Source: Sipunculus nudus
Lineage: Eukaryota > Annelida > Sipuncula > Golfingiida > Sipunculidae
Direction of reading: 5' to 3'
NCBI GenBank assembly: GCA_026874595.1
Contig: CM049311.1
Span: 46,195,676 to 46,259,675 of the forward strand
Length of the DNA: 64,000 nucleotides
Numbering within the stretch: position 1 is the first letter of the stretch; the number at the start of each line of letters is the position of its first letter. Shown here piece by piece: positions 12,850-25,592 of the stretch. The translations under genes and the position numbers were made by a program. The notes beneath the pieces were generated by a model. That model searched no databases, was not told where the DNA came from, and worked only from the letters and a program-made list of their open reading frames with translations.

Positions 12850-13096
12850 TGGGCCTACACGAGTAAACGAATCTAAAACCGTGTGCTTACATGGGTAAAC
12901 GAGTCTAAAACCATGAGCTTACACGGGTAAACGAGTCTAAAAACGTGCGCTTACACAGGTTAACGAGTCTAAAACTGTGTGCTCATACGGGTAAACGAGT
13001 CCATTACTGTGTGCTTACACGGATAAACGAGTCAAAAACTGTGTGCTTACACGGGTAAACGAGTCAAAAACTGCGTGCTTACACGGGTAAACGAGT
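12850..13096. repeat. 32-bp minisatellite, about 8 copies
   Basis: Unit gtgtgcttacacgggtaaac followed by gagtctaaaacc. It has the same unit length as the 6.27-kb array but an unrelated sequence. Confidence 0.92.
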
Positions 13097-14615
13097 GGAA
13101 AAAGCTTGCACAGGGCGCGGTCAGTGGCGCTAAACATAAACATAGCGCACATGCCACCTGGTGGCCGTACTGCGCAACATCACAAATCAAGATTTTTCAA
13201 GCCAACCAACCGGTGTTTCTTCTATGTTTCTTCTTGTCTAGCGTGCGCCAGATCAGGCATCTGGTCACGCAGTCTTAATTGTTACAGTAAACAAACACAT
13301 GTGGATTATGTTTAATCTCCCTTATTAACATAACGACGCATAAAACAGGTGAACTGGAGATAATAAGCCTGTATGCCGGAATGGTTTTGCTGGGAAGCTT
13401 TTGTGTTCAGCCAAAATGAGCTTATAATAAGTAAAGTAATAGACTTGCCTAACGGTATGAACATAACACTGGACAGCGGGATAGCCACTGCACAGCTAAT
13501 ACAAATCACATAATATACATGCAACTGCCGGTTCCTATATATGTTGATATATTAATATTTTATATGGTGATGAATCGAATCACATATATTTGGTTATTTT
13601 AGGACTAGTATTAGTCTATTGACCAAGTCTGATTAAGCAGGTCCCCTGATTTGAGGAGGTACAGACTGTAAGGTCGGAAATGAACTTCCAGTGACTCATG
13701 GAAGTATCGCAGAACTGATCTGACTGCCAGTGTGGACTTGGGTAAAGGTGATATATAGCCCATATATATGTTGATTGGTTATGAGACTTGTACTGCATTC
13801 ACTCTTGTGTGTTATTTATCACCACCTTCAGCGGAGTGCAGGTTACAGTCATCGACTCCGCCCGTCCGTCCGTCCACCCGTCTGTCCATTAAAAAACAAT
13901 TCTTATGGGACGCGCTATGTAAAATTCAACACTCAAATCCAGTTCTAATTCAAATGGCAGGTGTATCTTATGGGCCTTCGTTGAATTAGGAATTTTTAAC
14001 GAATTCTAAATACTCTTTATTAAAATGTCAGGTGTATCTCCTGACCTTATTATGGTTTGGTCACACTTCTTTTTTTATGATTTTTTGAAAGCTTTGTTAA
14101 TGAATACATGTACTTAATTCTGAATTTAAACATGCGATGCAGTATCACAGAAACCGTTACTCATATCGGCATCTAATTTAGATTATTGGATTATTTAAGT
14201 CTCCTCGCCTGATTAAGTTTTTGTCACACTGGAATCTTTTGATTATGAATTTAAAATTTTTAAATTAAAAAATTAATATGCGATGCCTTATAACAAAGGT
14301 ATTATAATATCCGTATAATTAGCAAGGCAGACAAACCTTATATTAGTAACCTCACCTTTTTATGTTTCGTCGCTTTCTTGTTTTAATTCTCCTGAGTTCA
14401 GCATTAGCTACTGAAGACAAATTTTGGATTCAATTACAAGACAAGTGAACATTTATCAAATTCCATGCTGGCAGGGAATCAGGTTCTGTGGACAATTTTT
14501 AATTTAAACCTTATTGAAATACAAACACATCCAGAACAAGTGTGGTGGTGATGATGAATTAAAAAATAATAAAATATTTAGGTCTGTGTCTAATTAGCAT
14601 GAATAACGGTTGTAG

Positions 14616-14616
<1 letters not shown>
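13097..14616. other. Intergenic; (CCGT)n tract beside a short hairpin
   Basis: No gene recognised. At 13831-13890 a 7-bp stem (gcggagt / actccgc) is followed directly by ccgtccgtccgtcc, the reverse complement of the ACGG tracts in the pearl-like elements elsewhere in the window. It may be the 3' end of another such element on the minus strand, but no core repeat was confirmed. Confidence 0.4.

Positions 14617-14618
<2 letters not shown>

Positions 14619-14668
<50 letters not shown>
14619..14668. repeat. (GA)n microsatellite
   Basis: About 50 bp of uninterrupted GA; a CA run follows at about 14718-14743. Confidence 0.95.
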
Positions 14669-14670
<2 letters not shown>

Positions 14671-14743
14671 GGAATTAATAAGCGGAGATATCTAACCCTG
14701 CACATGTGACTTTTTTACACACACACACACACCCACACACACA

Positions 14744-15365
14744 TTTTTATATGATTATATTATGCTGCTGATCCCCGTTACGAAACGTGACATGATTGAA
14801 GTTTTATACAACAATGTTAACTTAATATATAACAAATAAAAGAGAATCAAGTTTTATTTTGTGCCAAGGTTTGGTTTTTACTGGATGATAAGTGATCATT
14901 ACTGTTGTGTAAATGAAATAATGGTTGGCCTTCATACAAGTGACGTGAAATGGCTTCTATATCAATAAACTGTATTGGCGTAACACAGTAAATTGTTCCC
15001 CGCCAGGAAATATTAAGTTTTTTATTGCACTCATACAATCTATATGTTTATATTGTCCCTATTATTTGTGGCTTCGTTCTCAAGCGATCTTATCTAAATA
15101 TACCGGACGACCCCGTGTAGCTGCTCTATAGTTAACCACTGCTCTGAACCATACATAACATATGTTTCGGTAACTGACATATTTTATAACAAGATTAAGT
15201 AAAACCAAGCCACTGTCTATCACCAAAAGTATTAATTAAGATACACCAACTAAATAATATACAAGGATCCTGTCATGTATACCTGTACATGGTTTCTGCT
15301 TCATTTCATTACCCTCTACACATATTTCCTTGAAAGTGAGGAAACATCAAACAAATGGGTAGGGG
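14744..15365. other. No gene recognised
   Basis: AT-rich. Nothing supported on either strand. Confidence 0.4.
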
Positions 15366-15369
15366 GGAG

Positions 15370-16065
15370 TGGTGGGACAATGTAAGTTGGATATCGTCAT
15401 CATCAACATGGTGTGGTGGGACATTGTAAGTTGGATATCTTCATCATCAACATGATGCGGCGGGACATTGTAAGTTGGATATTGTCATCAACATGGTGTG
15501 GTGGGACATTTTAAGTTGGATATTGTCATCAACATGGTGTGGTGGGACATTGTAAGTTGGATATCGTCATCAACATGGTGTAGTGGGACATTGTAAGTTG
15601 GATATCTTCATCATCAACAGGGTGTGGTGGGACATTGTAAGTTGGATATCGTCATCATCAACATGGTGTGGTGGGACATTGTTAGTTGGATATCGTCATC
15701 ATCAACATGGTGTGGTGGGACATTGTAAGTTGGATATCGTCATCAACATGGTGTGGTGGGACATTGTAAGTTGGATATCGTCATCAACATGGAGTGGTGG
15801 GACATTGTAAGTTGGATATTGTCATCAACATGGTGTGGTGGGACATTGTAAGTTGGATTTCGTCATCAACATGGTGTGGTGGGACATTGTAAGTTGGATA
15901 TTGTCATCAACATGGAGTGGTGGGACATTGTTAGCTGGATATTGTCATCAACATGGTGTGGTGGGACATTGTAAGTTGGATTTCGTCATCAACATGGTGT
16001 GGTGGGACATTGTAAGTTGGATGTCGTCATCAACACGGGGTAATGAGACATTTTAGGCTGGATAT
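15370..16065. repeat. 41/44-bp minisatellite, about 17 copies
   Basis: Unit gtggtgggacattgtaagtt followed by ggatatcgtcatcaacatgg. Length alternates between 41 and 44 bp because some copies carry atcatc and others a single atc. The array runs directly into a SINE at its right edge. Confidence 0.95.
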
Positions 16066-16077
16066 TGTCATCAACGT

Positions 16078-16290
16078 TGTTTGGTCGTCGAGATGTAAAA
16101 CGCTCGGCTCTCTCCGCTGCATGGCGACCCGGGTTCGATCCCCGGCTTGGCTATGAGAGTGGGTTGTAGTGGTCCGTCGAAGGCTTGGGTTTTCTCCGGG
16201 TTCTCCCGGTTTTCTCCGCCCCAACTGACTACCGAATGCTATCATCTGAGCCACGGAGACTGCCTTGATTAGATATAATAACTATTTGTA
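16078..16290 (+). mobile_element. tRNA-derived SINE, family A (copy 1)
   Basis: Has a B-box-like ggttcgatccccggc near 16133 preceded by a degenerate A-box region (tgtaaaacgctcggctc), then a conserved body (gagagtgggttgta...ggttttctccgggttctccc) and tail (gactaccgaatg...atctgagcca). The same body and tail occur at 19225-19437 and 48545-48765 on the minus strand, which shows a dispersed family rather than a functional tRNA gene. Confidence 0.85.
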
Positions 16291-17914
16291 TAATCCATGT
16301 AAGATTAATATATATATAACTATAATTTCCCGTTGGATAGCGAATACGTTGAACACCTGTATAAAATTTCTTTCTCGATGATACCCTTTTCACATTAATA
16401 AAAGTAGAAACTTCATGACAGACACATTAAAAATGCCATTTCGAGGATGAAATACTAGTCGACATTTGATACATATAGGTTTTCTGTTATACTGTATGTG
16501 TCCATCTGCTTGTCGTGCACTTGGATGCGAGTAAATGGCAGAAGCTCAAATGGACGTCGCTCAATTGGCATTGGACGAGAAAGGAATCACACTCAAATAT
16601 AAATATTACACAAAATTTCAGGTACAGGGTGTTCTAGTTGATATTATTGCTACCTTTTTATCACAAATGGAATAACTTATCACTAAGGGAACAACATGCC
16701 ATCATTTTTTATATCCCGTTGACTGACTGAATTACTGCTAGACCAGCATGCTCCGGTACCGGGGGAGGCTCTCTGTTTTCTTTAGATGAATCATCTTTTT
16801 AAATGTTTACCTTGATAATATATACTGGGCTAGTACAATCATTCATTTTAGGGTTGCAACGAGCACATGCTATCCGAACTAAAGGGCTTAAATATTTCCA
16901 GAGCCATAATTGTACATTTAATTTGAAATACGTTTATAAATATAAAAATATACTGAGTCAGGAATGTAGAATGGAAAATACATGAATTTCCTCTGTTCGC
17001 TTTATTCTGTGTTGGTATGCAAAGGTTTATGTGTGCAGTTGCGTACACAAGCCGGTTGGGGACGGGGGTTGGGGTTGGCAGAGGTAGGGTGCTAATTCAT
17101 TTATAGCAAGATCTCATGCTTCAGTTATATGATGTAAATATTTAGTACGCTTAAATATTTGATGTTCAAACTGTTATAGAGAGGACCAGGTGGATTATGT
17201 TACTGTTCTGAGTGTCTGATATTTCAAGTTTAAGTGTAGTCCAATTGAAAATCAAAAGTTTGGAAGCATCCCTTTGAAAGAGTTACCCAGCGCTATAAGC
17301 AAAGAGTCGTATACAGGCAAGTACATGAGCCGACACAGGGTAAATCCGAGCCGTAAATAAATATATGTTCCTTCGTACAGCGAATAGGCCCGCCTGGCTA
17401 ATTAAAAAAAACCCATCAATGAAGGTGCAACAGATGATGGAATGATGCAAAGTTCGTTAAAATTGTTGCAAATTTAATCTCTTCAATTAATCGATCGTCC
17501 GTTGTAACCTTGATATTTGTGTATTTGTACCTTAATATATGTGTGTGTGTGTAATTATATCATTAAAGTTTATGCAGTTCAGTTTATATAACCCAGGAAA
17601 TATGGCAAAATTACTCAGAAAAGTACTTGATAAATTTCTTACTTATTTTTCACAGATTTAAAAGAAACACTTTTTCTTTCTCTGTGTGAAAATACTAATA
17701 CTATCAATAAGTCATCGAGCAGACATTAATTAACATTTCCTTGGACATGCTTTTTATCTTATGGTCTAACAAGCCTACTTGAATATTGTTGCTTAAAGGG
17801 CCGGGAAAGTGTCCATACACACGGCAGCGGTTTTCACGTTCGGTCTTTCACAAATCTCAACCGATTTAGATGTATAAGTTCATGACAGAAACCTTATTTT
17901 TGCAGCATTTAATT
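16291..17914. other. Intergenic, no gene recognised
   Basis: AT-rich sequence with a short TG run near 17540. The ORFs are short and unsupported. Confidence 0.4.
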
Positions 17915-17929
17915 AATTTTAGTCACGTT

Positions 17930-18328
17930 ACCGGCTTCTGTGGCTCAGGGGTAGAGCGCAGGGCTCAAAGCCGGGAGATCGTGAGTTCGAATCTCAGCCG
18001 AGCCGGCGAGATTTTTCACGGTCGACCCCTACCCAAGGTGGGTGCTCTGCAGGCCCAATGGAGACTATACCCAACAGTCGGGTTTCACTCACAAACGAAT
18101 GCGCCTTTCGGGGTTCCTCGGTGTTACGACCCAGCAATGATGATGAGACACACCCAGGACCCGCAGGAGTGAATCACCGAGCCTGGTTGACGCCAGAGTG
18201 TGCAAGCCCCTGTCACGGAGTCCGAAACCGGAATGGAAATTTTGCGGTTGTATATAGACTTAGTTAAGCAAGCATTTAAAAAATGGAGGCGGTTACCTCC
18301 ACCAAAAAAAAATTTAAAAAAAAAATTA
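17930..18328 (+). mobile_element. tRNA-derived SINE, family B, with 15-bp TSD
   Basis: The 5' head (about 17933-18006) reads like a tRNA: A box tggctcaggggtagagcg, B box gagttcgaatctc, and ends that could pair as an acceptor stem (ggcttc / gagcc). A body of about 300 bp and an A-rich 3' tail follow. The element is bounded by identical 15-bp copies of aattttagtcacgtt at 17915-17929 and 18329-18343. Tail plus target duplication shows retrotransposition by a LINE. Body sequence differs from family A. Confidence 0.92.
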
Positions 18329-18454
18329 AATTTTAGTCACGTTTCACAAACTTTCCAAAAGTATCGATATATGGAAATCATAATGGCGTACGCAGTAATG
18401 CAAATCGCTGTATCGCGATGTACTGATATATCGATAATATTGCGCCCCACTGGT

Positions 18455-18970
18455 TATTATAATGGGGCCTCAGGTCTCCTACAGACACTAGTTATTATAA
18501 CGGGGGCTCAGGTCTCCTACAGACATATTGTTATTATAACGGGGCCTAAGTTCTCCTACAGACTTGTTGGTATTATATTTGGGCCTCAGGTCTCCTACAG
18601 ACACTAGTTATTATAATGGGGCCTCAGGTCTCCTACAGACATATTGTTATTATAATGTGGCCTAAGTTCTCCTACAATTTGTTGGTATTATAATGGGGCC
18701 TCAGGTCTCCTACTGCACAGACATGTTGTAATTATAACGAGGCCTTGGTTCACCTGCAGACAAAGTAATTATATTTGGGCCTCAGGTTCTACAGACTTGT
18801 TGTTTTAATGGAGCTTCAGGTCTCCTACAGACATGTTGTAATTATAACGGGGCCTCAGGTGTCCTAAAGATACTAGTTATTATAATTGGGCCTCAGGTCT
18901 CCTACAGACATATTGTTATTATAATGGAGCCTCAGGTCTCCTACAGACATATTGTTATTTGGGGCCTCAG
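18455..18970. repeat. About 39-bp minisatellite, about 13 copies
   Basis: Unit ttattataatggggcctcag followed by gtctcctacagacatattg. Spacing varies by a few bases between copies. Confidence 0.93.
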
Positions 18971-19224
18971 GCCCCATAAAATCACATTTATAATATAATG
19001 GGACGAGAAGACATATTAATATGTGTTTATTCCTTGGTGGAAAACTATGGAGATTTAAATGTGTAGATATGTACACTTTGGAAAAGGTTCATTAAAGCGT
19101 ACTTGTGGTTTGGAAACTTGTAAGTGATTTCATCAAAATGAACCAAATGCATAATGATCGCAAGAAGCCATTGACGATATTCTGTTCATGCGTCCTCATT
19201 TTCTGTTCATATTTATTTTACATG

Positions 19225-19437
19225 GATAGTACTATTAGTTATAATAATTACTACGAGGCACTCTCCTTGGCTCGGTTGTATGCGTGTGCTAGTGTGTAAG
19301 GGTGGAGGAAACCAGGGGAACCGACAAGCTTGGAGCGGCCGATACAACCCACTCTAATGACCATGCCCCCGGGAATCGAACCCCGGTTGCCAGCGGAGAG
19401 AGCCGAGCATTTTACCACTGGACTGTCCAGGCCACAG
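19225..19437 (-). mobile_element. tRNA-derived SINE, family A (copy 2)
   Basis: On the minus strand it reads ggacagtccagtggtaaaat, then cggctctctccgctgg, a B box (ggttcgattcccggg), gagagtgggttgta-like body and the gagccaaggagagtgcctcg tail. It is the closest match in head sequence to copy 1. Confidence 0.85.
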
Positions 19438-19440
19438 TTA

Positions 19441-20205
19441 ACTATAGGTCATTAATATGTACCCAGATAAGGCCATACATCAAAACAACTCTACAACAAG
19501 GGCAGGTGAATAGCGGCTTAAATAGCAAACTTTAGTAACAACTTTGTGCCATCTGGGAATCACCTTTCGAGGGTAACAAACAACGTTATACGTGATCTCC
19601 AGTATGTGTGTCCCAAAGAGCCACGTAATCAACACAATACAGAGCAATTCAGAAAATGTAACTCAACTATTCAGCAGAACAATGCAGGATTAAACTGAGT
19701 CAAAGGACTGCTCATCAGCAAAAGATTAGACCCGTTTTCATTCACTCTTCAAGACTTTGTACATGTAAACCTATCATGTCTTTGGAAATATCTGTTTGTC
19801 GGTGTGTCTGTGAGAAAAGAAATAACAGACAAAAACGTAAGCAGGATAAGAGCGAATTTGTTGCCAGCGTTTGTGTCTTGATGTAGGACTGTTTGTCATG
19901 TAATTAGTGAGCAGTACTGGAGCCTCTTTGTTAGTCTGATTACCCTGAATACCTTAATAACCAATTGGTACGGAAATTGAGATGAGGTGCACGGGGTGGG
20001 ATTATACAACCCATTTGTGGATGGCAAGTACATTTGTCATAAATTATCTACACGGATGTGGGGCTACAATAGCGGGACTATGTTTATACAGTATCTAGTT
20101 CTGCCGGGCTGTGTCCTGAAATTACCGGATAATATGAAATAATAAGGATATACGAACAACTATTGGCTCTGACGGGATTATCATACTACTGGCCACAGTC
20201 TACTG
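19441..20205. other. Upstream region of the secreted-protein gene
   Basis: No gene recognised. It precedes the TATA promoter at 20210 and may hold upstream regulatory sequence; no specific site could be named. Confidence 0.4.
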
Positions 20206-20209
20206 ATGG

Positions 20210-20245
20210 TATAAAGAGTCAGCCATCGCCTTTGTCTGCACTGTC
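20210..20245 (+). promoter_or_regulatory. TATA-box core promoter
   Basis: tataaag at 20210-20216 lies about 75-80 bp before the ATG at 20292. Transcription would be expected near 20238-20245, giving a 5' leader of about 50 nt. No initiator motif was confirmed. Confidence 0.6.
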
Positions 20246-20291
20246 TAGTCCCGACAACAAACAGTTCGTCTTCGTTACAGGCCGGGTCATC

Positions 20292-23200
20292 ATGAAGGTA
20301 TGCATGAACATTTATATTTACAAAGTAGAAAATTAATGCAACGTGAATGCAACATTTCTCATGATTGTCATTCGTAGTTAAACGTTAAACTTACCGTCTT
20401 GTAAATTATCAAACATTAATCGTTTAATATAATATATGTATAGTTTTACGGGTGATTCGTCGCTATGTACTCTAAAAACATTTTCAGTACGTGTTGCGAA
20501 TCTTTTCCTTCAGACAGAGAAAAATGAAACAACTCCCAGTGAAAATGGCTTATGGAATCAGACAGATGTTGAGGCGCAAAAGAAAAAGTGATGTCACCTT
20601 TTTGGATGGGACGTTAAAATACTGTTATGCTAAAAATAATACTTTTACATAACATCCTAATGATCTCTTTCTTTTATTTTATAACATAATAAGTGGGGAT
20701 TTGAGTGTTAGTGTTAAATGCACACTAACATTAGCGTTAGCGTTAAATGGTTGACATATGGACAGAGAGAACAGTGTACGTTAACGTTAAATGTAAAACT
20801 AGATGTGTCGGAACGACACGAATGCCCCCGCCTAGGGCAAATTAGAAACATTTGTAAAATTGGGAAAATTTTTTAAGTTCAGGAGGTATCGTATGGTTAA
20901 AAGTAGGTCAACAAGGGCAAAATGCAAACTCGATCTGTAACGGGTCATTATCAAGCAACACACCAAAAATCATGCCAGTATATGCAGGCATTGTGAAAAA
21001 AAGTCCATACATGTGCATTTTCCATAAAAATTTCTGTCTTTCATGAAATTTTCTATGTTTAGGAGCCGTAAAACAATCAAAAGTAGGTCAACCGGGATTA
21101 AACGCGAACTCGATCTGTAACTGGTCTATATCTGTTCACACACCAAAAATCAGGCCAATATCTGCAGGCATTGCAAAAAAAAAGTCCGTACATGTGTATC
21201 TGTCATGAATATTTCTATTTTTCATGAAATTTTCTAAGTTTAGGAGCTGTAAAACGGTCAAAAGTAGGTCAACCAGGACGAAACACGATCTCGATCTGTA
21301 ACTGGTCTATATCTGCTCACACACCAAAAATCAGGCCAATATCTGCAGGCATTGCGAAAAAAAGTCCGTACATGTGTATCTGTCATGAATATTTCTATTT
21401 TTCATGAAATTTTCTAAGTTTAGGAGCCGTAAAACGGTCAAAAGTAGGTCAACCGGGACGAAACGCGAACTCGATCTGTAACTGGTCTATATCTGCCCAC
21501 ACACCAAATATCAGGCCAATATCTGCAGGCATTGCGAAAAAAAGTCCGTACATGTGTATCTGTCATGAATATTTCTATTTTTCATGAAATTTTCTAAGTT
21601 TAGGAGCTGTAAAACGGTCAAAAATAGGTCAACCAGGACGAAACACGATCTCGATCTGTAACTGGTCTATATCTGCTCACACACCAAAAATCAGGCCAAT
21701 ATCTGCAGGCATTGCGAAAAAAAGTCCGTACATGTGTATCTGTCATGAATATTTCTATTTTTCATGAAATTTTCTAAGTTTAGGAGCCGTAAAACGGTCA
21801 AAAGTAGGTCAACCGGGACGAAACGCGAACTCGATCTGTAACTGGTCTATATCTGCCCACACACCAAATATCAGGCCAATATCTGCAGGCATTGCGAAAA
21901 AAAGTCCGTACAACTGTTTGATTTCGGAATGACGGAAGGACGGAAGGACGGAAGGACGGAATGACGGACATGGGTAAAACTATATGCCCCGGCCACTTTG
22001 TGGCGGGGGCATAAAAAATTGTGATATGTCGGCGACACTTTTACAATGTCACAGCGTACACCGATGACCCTTCCTTCTGAATTGTTTACAGATCAAGATC
22101 CAGATGTAGCCGCTGTTTTTTTTTAATGACTTTAAGTTTATAGAAAGAAGCGTTACATTTCGTAACAGAGACACAGTATATACTGTTTTTCTTCTTTTTT
22201 TTCTTGCAGGTATTGGTATTAACCCTGCTGGCCGTGGCCATGGGAACGTCCGAGGCAGGACGAGCTTTCCCGTTGGCCTCCGAGAATTACATCATAGGCT
22301 TCTTCAGACGAATCAACCCCTCCATTGTAAGTAACCCCTGGCTGAAATGTTTTTCTCTCGCCTTTTCTAACAAAATAAATTAGCAAGTTATTTGTATCCT
22401 TTTCCAAGAAGGAGGAGGTGTAATTGTCTGAAATTTAATAGACAATCAACTTAAAATACTTGCACTACAGTATTTGTTTGATCAGAAAATTATTCTTTAA
22501 ATTTCACTTCTTTTTGTCATTTCAAAAGAGCAACGTGACCAGATTGTTCTTGTATTTTTATTGACAATTTAGACTCAAGTTATAATGATAATAATGTATA
22601 TATTCATGGTCTCACCTGGTAGAGTTTATGAACATTTGCGTTGTTCATGTACATGTACAAGTATTAAAGTATGTCTCTTGGTGTTACGCGTGTGTGTATA
22701 TGAATGTGTGAAAAATGCGTAAATCAAGTGTTTTTATCTTTCCATTTAAATCCATGATCGTGTGAAGAATTTTAGTAAATTTCCTGTTCTTCTGTTTATT
22801 TTCATTTTTCTTTATATTGGGGTGAAGAGGTACACTGATATGTAATCCATTCATTGCATTGATATGGAAACATATAGGATGTATTTTGGTCAGAAAAAAA
22901 TAAGAGTTGATTTCCCAGCTACCGCGAGTAATTTTAAATCCCGCATCAAAAATTAGATTTTAAGTGAGATATTACCGAATTTGAAAGAAAATAAAATAAT
23001 AAAATGTTTATCTGTTATGTTATGTTGATTTCCCAGCTACCGCGAGTTTTTTAAATCCCGCATCAAAAATTAGATTTTAAGTGAGATATTACCGAATTTG
23101 AAAGAAAATAAAATAATAAAATGTTTATATGTTATGTTTTGTTTTTTAACCTTTTTAACAGTTATGTTATTATCATGTTGTCACCTGATCATGTGAAATT

Positions 23201-25521
23201 TTCATGGAGAATATATTAAATCAAAAGGTTAAAAAAAAAATAGTAGAATTTCTTAATAAAAATGACTGAGAAACACAAATTTATGCTTTGTTTCTTTTAC
23301 ACGAGCTTTTGTGCAGGGCCTAAGAAACACAGCTTTAAACTTTGGTTGTATACACGAGCTTTATTGTAGGGCCTGAGAAACAAAGCTTTATTTTTTGGTT
23401 TAATACACGAGCTCTTGTGTAGGGCCTGAGAAACATAGCATTATATGCTTTGGTTTTATACACGAGCTTTTGTGCGGGGCCTGAGAAACACGGCATTATG
23501 CTTTGGTTTTATACACGAGTTTTTAGGTGGGGCCTGAGAAACACGGCATTAGGCTTTGGTTTTATACATGAGTTTTTGGGTGGGGCCTGAGGAACACAGC
23601 TTTTTGTTTTGGTTTTATACACGAGCTTTTGCGTAGGGCCTGGAAAACACAGCTTTAAGTTTTGGTTTTATACACGTGCTATTGCGTGAGGCCTGGGAAG
23701 CACAGCTTTATGTTTCGGTTTTATACACGAGCTTTTGCGTGGGGCCGCAGCCGTCAACGAAGGATCTGCCGGACCTATGTTTAAACCCACCAGTCAAAGC
23801 CACAATTACCGACATACCTCACTTAATGGCCACTTACCGTTATAATCTTAATGCGGCATAAAATTACACCGATTACCATTTACATATAATTCCTGGTGTC
23901 AAACGGTTAATTCCTCACGGAGTAGCAATGATGATATCATAATTAGAAATAAACACACACGTAAGGTGAGGGTTTAAATAGTTTAGTTACAGGGGGACCC
24001 GATTTAACAACACCCTCACAAATATGCGATGATAAAGCCCGTTTCTCAGATACAGCAATGTCAGACAACGGCATACGTATCTCTAGGAAACATCTGTGCG
24101 CTTAGTCCACCGATTTCAGGAACATTACAATAATTTGCACCTGCCTTAATGGTTGAACAACATTTATTAATTACATTTTTTTTTCATGATGTTCACCACT
24201 TGTATGGAATGTAACATCAGTCGTGCTGCAGAATTCACTTCAATTTTTTACACACCTGTTTTAAGTGACGGTTGGCAAATTAGCTATAATCTAAATAATC
24301 TTGTCTCTTTTTATGTCTGACTATACTGTGATCGTTATGTTTCCTCAAATTTACAGTCGCAACTTTACACAGAGAGTGAATTACTTATGTGTAAAGAGCA
24401 TCCATTTAAAATAATAATCTACATGTTTGTACTTTCCAGGTGAAGTAATGAGGAAATAATTTTCTATTCAAATGATATAAAATGAATCGAAATGGGACCG
24501 AAATGAATACTAGGCATACACGCATTATATTTACAATCAGGGTTAATTATTATGCAACATAAGTCATACGATCTGTTAAAAACATAACCTGCACCCATTC
24601 CAGTAAGACAGAATATCCAACATCACATATCTATAATACACCCAATGTTTTTCTTCTATAATTTACTTATATATTTAATTTTGTAGAATTGTAACTCAGC
24701 TTGGTATCAGTAAAGATTACTCAGAGTAAACGTTCCTTTTCAGAACTGGGATTACACCAACTTCTTGGTTGACCTGTCCGGTCAGTCGGCCATCTGTAAC
24801 CAGGGTGACGGAACCTTCACGCTCACAGAGAGGACAAAGGACGGGTCGGCGATCGGGGGCGTCCGAGACTCGGGCTTCGGTCCTGAATACCACGTGGACG
24901 CCATCGACCGCTACATCCGGGACATCGTTGACGACTGGGATACACGGTACAGGACGACGGTACGTTTTTTATTAAAAATTATATGACAAGTAGTCAAGTT
25001 CTATCCGGTATAATATTAAAGGTTCTACATAACTTATTTGCTACCCGTTCATGATTTTGCACTTGAATTCCAGTTTAGTTTCATAAAAAATATGACAGAT
25101 GGCGCTTAAATATAATTAATACTGGCTAAATTATTTTTATACAGTAAAATCTCAACTAAGGACCATCTCATTTTAGCGACCACCTCAAAGTAGCGACCAC
25201 TGTCAAGGTATGATTATATTTTGCTCTTTATGTAAGACCTCACTTTATCGAGGTCCCCGTCAGGGTCGCAGTTTCGAGGTTTGACTGTATTAATAGATTA
25301 CACAATATTACACCCGTGACAGATACAGTTTGTTGCACAGGCCACAGGGATAACATACCTAAAGATAATTTGTACAAGAGAGATAACATGACTGAAGATA
25401 ATTGGTAAATTAATAAGCAATAGATAACACAACTTAAATCCTTGCTGACCAAATATTATATTAACAGAATAAAAAATGTGAAGTAGATGCTCAGGAACAA
25501 ATGAACATTTTTATAACGTCT

Positions 25522-25592
<71 letters not shown>

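Noticed and set aside
12850-13096. 32-bp array as a possible CRISPR
   Set aside because: Units are contiguous, without unique spacers, in a genome with spliced genes; it is a minisatellite. The same applies to the other arrays.
17933-18006. Functional tRNA gene
   Set aside because: The tRNA-like head is followed by a body and A-rich tail with a target-site duplication, so it is a SINE; the anticodon arm does not fold cleanly.
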